A DNA stretch of 64,000 nucleotides from Cylicocyclus nassatus (lineage: Eukaryota > Nematoda > Chromadorea > Rhabditida > Strongylidae). The translations under genes were made by a program, and so were the position numbers. The notes under the pieces are model-generated. The model was not told where the DNA came from. It worked only from the letters and a program-made list of their open reading frames with translations, and did not search any database. The stretch is from the NCBI GenBank assembly GCA_958299035.1, contig CATQJL010000223.1, positions 72,585,006 through 72,649,005 on the forward strand. Reading direction: 5' to 3'. Positions 1-10,430 of the stretch are shown here, in pieces; position 1 is the stretch's first letter; each line of letters starts with the position of its first letter.

Positions 1-341
1 ACTTCTAACACTCAATAGCAGTATAAATATAAGGCTACAAAAACGCAATCTTTTTGTTTTTTGCTTTTTTTTTTCAAATATCACTCACTACACGTGCCTC
101 ATTCACATTCAATCCCATGTAATTATAATTTCATAATATTCGGAAATCGTTAGGACAGAGTTGACCAAGAGCTTAGTGTCCTGGTCTCTGGCGAAGAAAG
201 TCACGGACTCGGTTCCGCGCAAAGGCTGATTTTTTTTGGAAAAGCTCTTGCCCCACGAATCCAGCGTCAGGCTACTCAATTAATAGAAGCACGCGAAAAG
301 CCGGCTGAAGAAGACAATCCGTCGCATCAAAATGCTCCTTT

Positions 342-3190
342 ATGCTCGGAAAAAATCTTCGGATTAGAGCTAGGGCGTTCCCCGGCAGCGACGCGCACTC
401 GAGCCCGACGGGTGCGGCTAGTATGCTAGGGTTACCCTCTCAACAAGGTGAACGTGGACGGCTAAAGAAGCTAGTTTACCGTAGGCACGAATACAAGTTC
501 TCAGATAAGCTTCGTCTAGCTTAACGTTGGATCCCTTTCAGCTTGACACCGGGAAGTTGCGGATCTCGTCAAAAGATGTAAAGTAGACATTGCTTGCCTA
601 CAAGAAACCAAGTGGAAAGGAAAAAGAGCACGAGACATCGGCGACGGCCTCAGGCTTCTGTACAAGGGAACAAGCAGTAGTAAAAATGGTGTCGGAATAG
701 TGGTCTTTGAAGCACTGAGAGATAGAATTACTAGCGTAGATCGGATGAACGGCCGTCTGCCGTCTCGAGTAGTAACGGCATATGCGCCACAAGCAGGTTG
801 CACAGAAGCTGAGAAAGAGGAGTTCTGCTCGACAACTACATAACCGCAATACGACAAAAGGAGCTGCTACTAATTGGAGCAGATGTCAACGGGCATGTAG
901 GAAAGCAGCGAAGTGACCTTTAGAAGTGTCATGGAAATTACGGATACGGCACGCGTGACGAAGAGGGCAAGCATATCCCGGACTTTGCCACAGTTCACGA
1001 ATTGGCATTAGCGAACATGTACTTCATCAAGAAGATCAACCACCTTATCACGTATTATAGTGGGATCGTAGTTCGCATAAAGACTTCTGGGCGATACGAC
1101 AGTATGAGCTCAACTACGTGAGAGATAGCAAAGTCATCCCCGGTGAAGACTGCGTAACTCAACACAGACAGCTGCTTCTAGACTTGAACATACCCATCGA
1201 TAGAAGAAGAAGGGCATTGACGGGAGGTAAAGAGCGCATCAATGGTGGGCTCAGACAACCCTCAAGCCAAAGCAGCAATGAAGTCAACCCTGCCAAAAAT
1301 GGAAGAAGAACCAGACCATTCATGGTTGCATCCATCAGGTGGCAAGTAATCTACTAATACGCAAAAAACCGGGAAAGCCGAAGCACGAAAAGGAAACATG
1401 GTGGTGGAATGGTACCGTACGAGAAGTGTTTGAAAAAAAAAGAAGATGGCGTATAAGGTATGGCAGAATTTAGGAGGAAAAGAATGCGCGTCAAGAATAT
1501 CTGAGTGCAAAGCGTGCAGCAAAGAAGAGCGTCAGAAAGGCGAAGAAAAATATGGCAGAAATTTACAAGAGGCTGCACACTCGCGAAGGCAAGGAGATAT
1601 ATACCTGAAGAGCAAAAGCCTCGCAAAATACAGAACACTTCTACCATATCAAGGATGTCCGCGGATCCTAAGAGAACTGGAAGAGATAGGCACGCGATGG
1701 CAGACACACTTCGATGCAATGTCATCTACAAGTTACGAAAAGCCATCTACATCTTCAGCCATAGTAGCTGAACCTGTACATAGACCGGTAACGAAGATCA
1801 CAGAGGAGGAAGTCCGCAGTGCTGTAACGAAGACGAAAAACAGCAAAGCAACAGGCCCAGACGACATCCTCAACGAATTTTGAAAAGAGTGCGGTCAAGC
1901 TGGAATCGAGTGGCTAAAAATACATCTCAACCAAATAACAAAATGCAAGAAGATGCCCGACGATTGGTACAAGAGCGCAACGATACCAAAGTGGAACAAC
2001 AAGGGGGATATAGCAGACTGCTCTACAAACCAACCGATACGTCTCATGAGTCAAATGCTAAAGATATTTGAGAGAGTGTTGGAAACGAGACTTCGAAGAA
2101 TTATAGAGCTGGCCCCAAATCAAAGTGGATTCGTGAAGGGATGTAGCACGATGGACGCCATTTACGCGACCAGTATAATGATCGAACGAAGCAGAGAAAG
2201 GCAAAGTCAACTACACTCCGCGTTCCTAGATCTTTAGACGGCGTTTGACAATACCCCACGAATATCGTGGGCACTGCGTTGACACATAGTACCAGAGGAC
2301 TACGTACAATGGATACAAATGATCTACAAAGATGCCAGAAGCCAAGTCCAAACAGTCGCGGGACTACCAGAAGAACTCACGATATACACTGGCGTGCATC
2401 AGGGTTCCGTACTTTGACCGCCCTTGTTCATCGCGGCGATGGATGCAATAGTCAAAGACTTTATACGACAACCACCGTGGACACTCATGTATGCGGACGA
2501 TGACTGCTACTAGCAAGAAGCAGGCAGGAGGCTTCAGATGGATGTGCAGATGTGGAAGGACAAGCTGGAGCAGCATGGATTGAAGCTAAATACGACAAAA
2601 ACGGAATACATGGAAATAGTTCAGTCATTTGGGAACATCAGATCGAAGGCACAAATCAAGAAAATCATCTCTTTCAAGTACCTGGGAAGTCGTATCTCTG
2701 CAAACGGTAGGCTCCACGACGAAATAACCAATAGAGTGAGTGCACCTTGAATGAAGTGGAGAAGCATGACACGAATTCTATGTGACGGATGCCGCAAGAC
2801 CTCGAATCGCTGATATACCGCACACTAGTTCGACCAACGGTACTGTATGGAAGCGAATGGAGTTACCATGCTAAATCACATTACGGACGACACAGTACGA
2901 AACATGATGAAAATCGTGCCAATGGTACAGAAGATGCAAGAAAGACGTCTTCACTGGTATGGACATGTGAGCCGACGAGATGAAAACAATGTAACTAGAC
3001 TATAGCCATGTCGGTAAACGTACCAGGAAAGAGACCAAGAGGAAAACCTAAGAAGCGATGGCTAATAAAGTCAAAGCGTATATGACAGAATTTGAGATAA
3101 ATGAGCAACAAGCCTTGAACCGAGAAGAGTGGTGAGAACTTACGAGAGCAGCAGACCCCGCATGATGGGAAAGATTGCAAGAATAAAAAA
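342..3190 (+). pseudogene. RTE-type non-LTR retrotransposon, heavily broken copy 1
   Basis: Remains of a non-LTR retrotransposon with an apurinic endonuclease followed by a reverse transcriptase. The endonuclease reads in one frame from about 583 to 835, with the conserved IACLQETKWKG motif. Reverse transcriptase pieces follow in shifting frames: a KATGPDDI segment near 1850, a PNQSGFVKGCSTMDAI segment near 2120, the catalytic YADD box at 2490-2501, directly followed by TGC TAC TAG (a stop), and the LKLNTTKTEYM segment near 2585. The C-terminal part runs to about 3135 and ends near an A-rich stretch at 3182-3191, as expected for a 3' tail. Stops and frameshifts throughout mean no full protein can be made. 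It is much more decayed than the second RTE copy at 10.4 kb and belongs to a different lineage by sequence. The 5' limit is uncertain. Confidence 0.85.
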
Positions 3191-3195
3191 AAATC

Positions 3196-6123
3196 CGGGC
3201 TTTTCAGGTGCATGGTTGTGTTTTAAAATGACGCTCGAAGTGAAAGTTAGAGTACATGGCTCTATGTATCGAAGGTATGCTTAGTAAGCGCTACAGCTAC
3301 CTCATCCCTTAGCGTGAAACAAGAACCAGAACATACTTTCCAACTTATGCAGTCAAAGCAAACTGGACCTGGTTTGAGTCACGAAACTAGGAGTTGATAT
3401 AATGGAGTACGAGGACGCCAATCATGAATAAAATCTACTTTATCGTTTCTACCGATTTTTCAAAAATCTTGAGCTATGGAGCTGGGAGTTGGTATAGGGG
3501 TGTAAGGGCGCTGATTATGAATAAATCGGCTTTAGCCGGGTACGTCAGCAAGTTTTAGACATGGCTGCTCTAGATATTCGATAAATATTCGAATAATCAT
3601 TGGAAAATTTTACCATTCATTCATTCATTCGAAAAAATTTCAAATCTCGAACTTACTCGATATTTGTTTCTTCGAAAATTTTCATCTTCGAATTTCGATA
3701 TTCATTCATTCGATGAAAAATTTTGAATTTTTTCAAGTGTAGTGTATATCTCCAATTTCTCTATTCAGCTTTCTTCGGTCAACACGCTTGATTCTTAGCC
3801 TTTGCGCAAAATCAATAAGGCTTCTTCGTTAAGCATGGGCACTTTTTTTACTTTTTCATCCTGTGTACCCACTTGTCACTTCTCTTTTCGAACCGTAATA
3901 CATCTTCTTCACTTTACATGAGAAAGTTTGTCGCCACTAACTTCATTTCATATTGTGGGACTGCAATTTTTCCCACCCAAACCACCGTCTTCCGTTCTTG
4001 GGGGTGCTCTGCCGTTCAGATATAGCTGAATCTTCTTGGGATTAGTGACCAGCAGGGCTTCGTACCGTGCAGACGCGCGATCAGTTGCTAGTAGTCATCG
4101 CAAACACTAACGCAAAAACCTACTTTTTCCAAGCATTTAATTATTTCATTACAGTTTTCAGCGTTCTTGTTTCTTTTCTGTCGTTTTTGTATTCCTAGGT
4201 TCCTGCGTGCATGGTTTTGGTCTGACCTCGCGATGCACTGACTCCGCACGGAAATACTCGTGTCCTGTATCACCTGGACTCATGCTAATGATTACCGAAC
4301 GCGCCTGTGCGCGAGGACAGTGTAGGTGAGACTTGGTAAAAGTTTTGATTTTTTACTCATTTCTTTTTTCGGACTTTTACTTTACCCCTTCACATAGTCG
4401 ATTTTGGTTTACAAATCAGTCGCGGTTGTCGCGCTTTACCCGAGTTTCAAACACACTTGCGACTTTTGAGCAGCCAGCTTTATGGCCCGCATTTTATCTG
4501 TCATCTCAACCGCAAAAACGTCGTTAGCGCGCCGCATGTTACCTTCCTGCCATAGTCCACCTGGTCGCGGGAAACTGGATTAACGTCCATTTTGTGATTT
4601 TGCGTAAAACATTTAAACATTTAAAAGTCGGCACAAACATCGGCATTTAAAAGTTGCTGTACGTTATTGCCCCACACCATCGGGAAGGACAGTTACCCTT
4701 GCGCTCTTAAGACCATCGAGCACTATTATTTTCGTTTAGAGTTGCAAGTGGTAGAATTTTGAAGGGTTAGTAGCTCTAATGGCATGATCTCACCATAAAC
4801 GACGGACACTGAATGACAAGCACTTTTTCACTCGATCTTGTTTGGCCTCATTGATTTCATATGTTACAGTACGGCTCCATCAATTGCGTGCATATGGCTA
4901 TATGGACCTACGCGTGCTCTGTCGCTTATCCAGCAACAACGATCCTGATCGGTAGTGAGCAGCAGCCTACTACCCCGTATATTTGTTGAGCATCAAGATC
5001 TTATGGCATTGTTTTATGTTGCGCTTCGTGCGCCCCTAGATTTGACTGTTGGCCACGAGACGGGTTTCCTTTTCTTTTATCACGTAAAAAAAAACTTCGG
5101 CCAAAGGTATTAATCGCAGATCCCTAGTGCTATCACGTAACCACCTCTCGAACGCCCAAGCCATTGCTTCTGGGGGGAGTGTCGCAGCTCAGCGATACGG
5201 GCCGCTCCTAGATGTAGGAGGCCGGAAGTACTGGTTGCTGCCGCGCTATTCGGCGACGATTACGGTACTTTTTCACGCGTTCCGCAATCGCCTGCGGACC
5301 TCTCCTTGCCTTGGGGCGTTGCCAGCAAAATGGTTATATATAGCGGCGGCGCCTCATTGCAGAGTCTGTCTGCTTCCTTTGTCGAATATCTTTTCTCACC
5401 TTTGTTCATTATGCTCGTGCCTGGTATTTAGCTCTGCACATCGAGATCCATCGTGAATTGAAATCCAAGGTTTCGGGATTGTTTTTGGACGAGCCACCTT
5501 TCAGACTTTTGAGCCTTGAGGCATTAAAATCTTACGAACTTTGGGAGCGGGGAGGCTGTCGCGCCTGGTATCCGGCGACGCGTGGCGGATCTGTTAAGGT
5601 GAAGCCTCGGAAGCATCATTATTGTTAGAGTTTTACCTAGACGCGCTTCATCGATAGCACGGGATGGGACAGCTCGTCCCGTGTTGAGCTCTATCATCGT
5701 TTAGTAGTTTAGTTTCCATTTTGGTGATTTTCTTTGTTGTCTAGTTGTAGGTTTTTTGTAGCCCTTTTATTGTTTCTTTGATGTCATAAGGATAAAAACA
5801 TAGTGCTTATTTTCTTGTCTAGACGCGCGCTAGGGCAAATTAGTAGGGTAGGTTGCGTCGTATGTTTAAGCGGGCGAGTCTTGATTACTAGGGCTAGATC
5901 TAGGTGCTTAGAGCCGAGCCGCCACACTTCGCTTGATCAGAAAGTTTTTTTGAAGGACTATTCAAAGAGGTATCCCCGTCGCTTTCTACAGATATGCATG
6001 TAATGTGTATCTGGTGTTGCACAAAAAAGTGATACTGCAAGCTCTTTATGTAGATAGAACATAATGAACAAATAACCCAGTATATCCACGATGTCATTTT
6101 GCTACTATGCAAAACTTGGCTAC
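3196..6123. other. Intergenic stretch with no recognised gene
   Basis: 3390-3560 holds diverged units of the dispersed 120-bp repeat also seen near 41.4, 44.6 and 49.5 kb. 3560-3740 is low complexity built on TTCGAA and CATT words. 5130-5660 is unusually GC-rich for this window; it has a TATA-like TTATATATAG at 5334-5343 and a stem (CACGGGA / TCCCGTG) around 5657-5685. It could be an old LTR or promoter, but no paired repeat or coding region supports either. Confidence 0.5.
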
Positions 6124-6368
6124 CAGGGCATGACACGAGGTGGCTTCCCAAAAATGCAAAAAAAAAAACAAACAGCTCTTCCCCCCTGACCCTGACTTTC
6201 ACAAAATTTTACGAAGTCCTCTTTGACCTCATCCGAATTATCAAAATCGATCAAAAAAACGAAACGTTAACTAGAAAGAGCTTATCTTCGGACCCCCAAA
6301 AACGATTTCCCTTTTTTGTCCCAGAAACGATGTCCAGCTTGCTTATAAGCCACCTGTGCCGAGCCCTG
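6124..6368. mobile_element. hAT-type MITE (family 1), 245 bp
   Basis: Terminal inverted repeats begin CAGGGCATGACACGAGGTGG on the left and read ..CTGTGCCGAGCCCTG on the right. The flanks TTGGCTAC (6116-6123) and TTGGGTAC (6369-6376) are an 8-bp target duplication with one mismatch. CAGGG ends and 8-bp duplications are typical of the hAT superfamily. There is no coding capacity. The element sits 14 bp from the stop codon of the minus-strand gene at 6383-6790, so it would form that gene's 3' UTR. The copy at 59151-59358 lies in the same place next to the paralogous gene. Confidence 0.85.
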
Positions 6369-6382
6369 TTGGGTACTCAACA

Positions 6383-6790
6383 TCACAAGAGTACTCTGAT
6401 CAAATCTTGGGGTTTTAGGATCAATTTGCTCCGTAATTGATCGCAAATAGGACATTTTCTTGCGCTAAACGTCATTGCTGGCCCCTGGCATTTCCGGCAT
6501 TCGAGACAGAATGAGTTGCATTTGTCAGATTGGTAAGGTAACTGAGCTATACAGTTGTCGAAGCACTGCAAAAGCGTTTAGGTAGTGGCACACATAAATT
6601 CACAGAAATGAGATATGAAACTCAAACAAACCACTTCCTCCATTAAATTTTTCAAGTTCATGGGTATATACGGTGCCCCTGCCCCTCCAGATGCCTCCAC
6701 CAAAGGCTGAAGGGTCAGGGGGGTTTTTGGTGCCGCAAAACACAGAGGCATCAGCATCAGCAGAGAAAATAGAAGTTTTCTTGAGCACAT
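6383..6790 (-). CDS. Secreted 8-cysteine peptide gene, two exons (paralogue A)
   Basis: Exon 1 (6790 to 6632) encodes 53 residues starting MCSRKLLFSLLMLMPLCFAA, a clear signal peptide. A 66-bp intron (6631-6566; GTTTGT donor, CGCTTTTGCAG acceptor) is in phase 0. Exon 2 (6565 to 6383) starts on the first cysteine and gives a protein of about 113 residues. Cysteines in exon 2 follow C-x3-C-x10-C-x3-C-x2-C-x2-C-x11-C-x2-C. The start was chosen because the signal peptide begins there and TTCCAG lies just upstream in both this copy and the 59 kb copy, suggesting an upstream or trans-splice acceptor. Support comes from conservation with 59366-59712 of the signal peptide, intron position and phase, and cysteine framework despite low identity elsewhere. 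Function is unknown; a secreted role is inferred only from the signal peptide. Confidence 0.6.
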
Positions 6791-7677
6791 TGTCCGCTGG
6801 AATACGCTTTCAACGAAAGCTCTAAAATATTTTATCATTATTTCAAAACACTTCTTTAAACTTTTCGAAAGACCTCAATGATAGGTGACAAAGTGAATTG
6901 TACGCTCCTCATATGGTAAAAGGCAAGCTTTTTCGCTTATAGGAGTACTCCTACGAAGAAAGCTTTCGTGTGCGTACGCTAGCCCCACCGCAGAGTTCCC
7001 TTTAAAACATTTTTTTGAGCATGATTGCATTTTCGCAGTTTTTGCTTTAATTCTGATAATATAGAGCTGGTGGGTATCCGAACTGTCATAATTATTCTGC
7101 TCTGAGCAATGGTAAATTTCGAAATAAAGACAAGTACAGGAGGAGCACCTCAAAAAGTTAACCATATATTTGGCAATGCTATGCCTGACAGCGAAATAAC
7201 TACGCTATCAAAATCATCTAGCTTTTTTGGGTATTAGTCAGCTGCTTTCAAATTGCTATAGAGAAGGAAAAATCATCGAATTTGATAGATTAAAGAACTG
7301 GCAAGTAGCTAGTCAGAAAAGGCGGGATTAAAAACTTGTTCACTCCCTTATACAACTACGTATGATTTATTCAACGTTTTGTGTTTTGTATAAACAAGTA
7401 TGAAATAATTCTCATGTCAGATTTTCGCCTTTTTGGAACATTTCTGATGACACTCACATGCTCTGTATACGCGCTTTTTTTCATTTTTGTGGCACATGAA
7501 TGTCTGATCTCGCGAATACGGCATCAGTTAATGAGAAGCGACTTGTAAGCTTTATAATTTTCAATGGCATCGAGAACAGACAATGCATTTGCTTTTGTCC
7601 CTGAGTCGAATGCATAATTGAGTCCGTGAGAAAGAACACTGTATTTGAGATAAGATAATGGGCCGCTCAATGGTATA

Positions 7678-8594
7678 AAGGGTGTCCCAAAAAATGTATC
7701 GAACGTTTGATCGATAATATCTCTCTTCCAAAGAAGTCTTTTCTCTTGCTTCAGACACCAATCTGTAGAGCTGGCTTCAACTTAAATTTGCATCATAGAA
7801 AGAATCACTCATTTCTCCTCATTACTGTTGGATTACGGTAGAAACTTGAAACATATGGTGTCAATGTGGAAAAAGCTGTTGTCTCAAAACTTTTCAAGAA
7901 AATGTGAAAACTTGTGTAATAGGGTTTGTATGGACGCTGAGTTTAATACTTAGCTATTCACAGGCAAATGCGAAGCTTTCTAAACGGTGTAACCGAGCTT
8001 TTTAAAAACATTGAAAGAATGGCCGCTACCTCTTACCCGGCATAACTCTTCAATGAAGCATCACGATAAGTTGGGAACTTTACAGTTAGAATCAACAACT
8101 CTAATTAGCCTAGTGTAAAAGCTTTCAGGCTAACATCAGTAAGTAAGTTGAATGCTCTTTTATGTTTGAATCTGGGCATGATAGTTTATGTCAGTAAGTA
8201 ATGTGTTTGCCAACCAGATTCTGCATTATTACCGCAGAATCTGGTTGGCAAACAAAAAAGAGCATTCAACTTACTTACTGATGTTAGCCTGAAAGCTTTT
8301 ACACTAGGCTAATTAGAGTTGTACCGCAGAATCTGGTTGGCAAACACATTACTTACTGACATAAGCTTTCAGGCTTTTGTTTTTTTTTCTGAGGCAAAAT
8401 GTGGCCTTTCGTGGCTCAAAACCCTCTTTGAAGTTTCTACCGTAATCCTACAGTAATGAAGAGAGATGGATAATTTTTTCTATACTGCAAATCTAAGTTG
8501 AAGTCAAAACGGTACACGGAAGCAAGGCAAAAGACTTGTTAGAAAGAAAGATATTAACGATCAAACAGTGTATATATGCTTTACGGACACCCTG
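7678..8594. mobile_element. TA-flanked Tc1/mariner-like foldback element with a nested MITE
   Basis: The outer ends read AAGGGTGTCC on the left and GGACACCCTG on the right, with TA on both sides (7676-7677 and 8595-8596). About 150 bp of each arm (7678-7830 and 8450-8594) are inverted copies. Inside lies a second TA-flanked pair, 7825-8453, with ends CTGTTGGATTACGGTAGAAA and its inverted copy. There is no coding capacity. Each end is bounded by TA, the Tc1/mariner target. Confidence 0.7.
8101..8362. repeat. Shuffled inverted repeats inside the 7.7 kb foldback
   Basis: A block at 8101-8160 recurs inverted at about 8254-8322. A second block ending CCAACCAGATTCTGC (8191-8230) recurs inverted twice, at about 8236-8254 and 8325-8362. 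The sequence can fold into alternative hairpins. Confidence 0.7.
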
Positions 8595-8819
8595 TATATA
8601 AAACTCAAAAATTGTCAGTTTCAAGGGTATGTGCGTTATAGAAACGCGCGCCGGTCAACGGATTCAGCTGAAACTTTGCACAAATATGTTTTCGACCCCT
8701 GCGCAGATGATAGGCTACTTTTTGCGGCGAATCGTTGTGTCCTTTTATTGATTTATTGATTTGTTTACGTTTTTTGAGGAATTGAAGGCTTACCATGTTT
8801 AATCAAGCATTTTCCCATA

Positions 8820-10068
8820 CTCAGACAATCTCCGGGGGCAGGCGGGCGCCGGAAGATACGCGTTGCTGAAATTTCGCATTCCGCTCGCAAGTTCCAAGAT
8901 AATGTTGAGTGAGTTTTTGAGAGACCGCCTGTCGAATTTTTTTTCGCTCTTATCTTTTGCAGATATTAGGTTGATGCATAATTCCTGCACCAAAATAGGT
9001 ACAGACCGCAATAACTCGCAATAATCTTATATCCCAAGAAGGATTCGATATATCATTAGATAGCGCAAACCTAGCCCTACAAGATAGTGCTCGAATATCT
9101 ATACCAGCTTTGATTCACGGGAAGTTTTGAGTCGAAAAGTGAAAAAACCATGCGCTTTACTACGCTACCATTTTTAAAAAAATTTCAACTCCGTTCAAAA
9201 AGCTTCTACAAAATTTCTTTCTTGCTCACGCGTAGATATTCTACGTAAGACATCTGTCTGTGCGGTTTCTGTATTTTTTATCAGCTAGACGATGAGAAAA
9301 CGAAGTTTTTCATGTTTTTGCCGAATCAGTGCTGAGATGTTCTAGCACTAACAGTTGTATAGTACATGCCATTATCAGTGAAACTTTACATTTTCAGCCT
9401 TCTAGAACAGCTAGTTCACGAGAAATGACGAGTCTAGCTCTCTTCATTCGAATTTTTCTTGAATAGTTGCCAAAAATTCGATATTTCTCGTAAACCAGCT
9501 GCTGTAAAAAGCTGAAAATTCATACTTACTCTTCTAAGGCCCTATAGTATACAACTGTCAGTGCTAGAACATCTCAGCATTGTTTTGGGAAAAACGTGGA
9601 ATACTTAGTTTTCTCAATTTATAGCTGATAGAAAAATACAGCAACTGCATAGAGAAATGTCTTATACGAAATGACAATGCATGATCAAGTTAGAAATTTT
9701 GAAGGATTTTTCTGAACTGACTTCCAATTTTTTCTTGGTTTTTTGGAGCGCTTGGATTTTTTTGGTTTTTGGCTTTAATCTTCGCTTGGGTCAAAGCTGC
9801 TGCAAAGTTTTAGGCAATATCTTGTGGAGCTAGGTTTGCTCTATCTAATGATGTATCGAATCTTACTTGGGATGTAAGATTATTGCGAGTTATTGCGGTC
9901 TGTACTTATTTTGGTGCAGGAATTATGCATCAACTTAATGTATTGCTCAGAACTTAGCAAGCGGCGTTCCGAAAAGTTCTGATTGCTTTCCAGTAAATCC
10001 GCGAGCGGGGTGCGAGAAGTCAGCCATCTATTTTTCCGGTGCCCGCCTGCCCCCGGCGATTGTCTGAG
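8820..10068. mobile_element. TA-flanked MITE with 35-bp TIRs, split by a nested foldback
   Basis: The TIRs begin CTCAGACAATCTCCGGGGGC on the left and are matched inverted on the right over 35 bp with two mismatches. TA flanks both ends (8818-8819, 10069-10070). Removing the nested element at 8966-9938 leaves about 275 bp. No open frame. Confidence 0.85.
8966..9938. mobile_element. Foldback element nested in the 8.8 kb MITE
   Basis: Starts TTAGGTTGATGCATAATTCC after TA (8964-8965) and ends with the inverted copy, with one base changed near the end. Arms of more than 450 bp pair along most of the length around a centre near 9450. Non-coding. Part of the TTAGG-ended element group found throughout the window. 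Confidence 0.85.
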
Positions 10069-10070
10069 TA

Positions 10071-10430
10071 GTTATATAAAGGAGGGCGGTAAAGCTCATT
10101 TTCACCTTGGGATCACGAGGACTTCCACAATGGTCGGTCGCCTCATCGTGGCGTGGGGGTGACACTGGGTGTCGGACTGCGATGCACAGCCGAGTGTATA
10201 CTTTGGTAGGGCCTCCCAAGCTGTGAAGGAGTTCGACGTTTCCGGTATTGGCCGATGCCTAGCTAACAACCGGCCACGCCAGATCCCCCGCCGTCTGGCT
10301 TCTTCTGGTCGCTAGGCGGTTCTCCCCGCTCCAAGCCCGGGGTCAGCGATAGCCCCGTGGAAATCAAGAGTTGGCCTAGTAAGTCTGCTCTTGTAGGGGA
10401 ACAAATTTTATTACTCAGACAGCAAGAAGA
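10071..10430. other. Probable 5' UTR of the second RTE
   Basis: GC-rich non-repetitive sequence between the right end of the 8.8 kb MITE and the first RTE coding segment. No initiating frame was recognised. It is assigned to the RTE only by position and composition. Confidence 0.4.

Larger units (their letters stand above)
6124..7590. repeat. Segmental duplication, copy A (partner 59151-61245)
   Basis: The hAT MITE, the two-exon peptide gene and about 750 bp of its upstream region align, in the same orientation, with 59151-61245. Copy B is longer because it has extra sequence at about 59895-60425 and 60560-60745. A third, partial copy of the upstream end (about 7485-7670) lies at about 23890-24095. 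Confidence 0.8.

Noticed and set aside
5127..5456. Plus-strand frame of 109 codons in GC-rich DNA
   Set aside because: Open mainly because of GC content; low-complexity composition and no family match.
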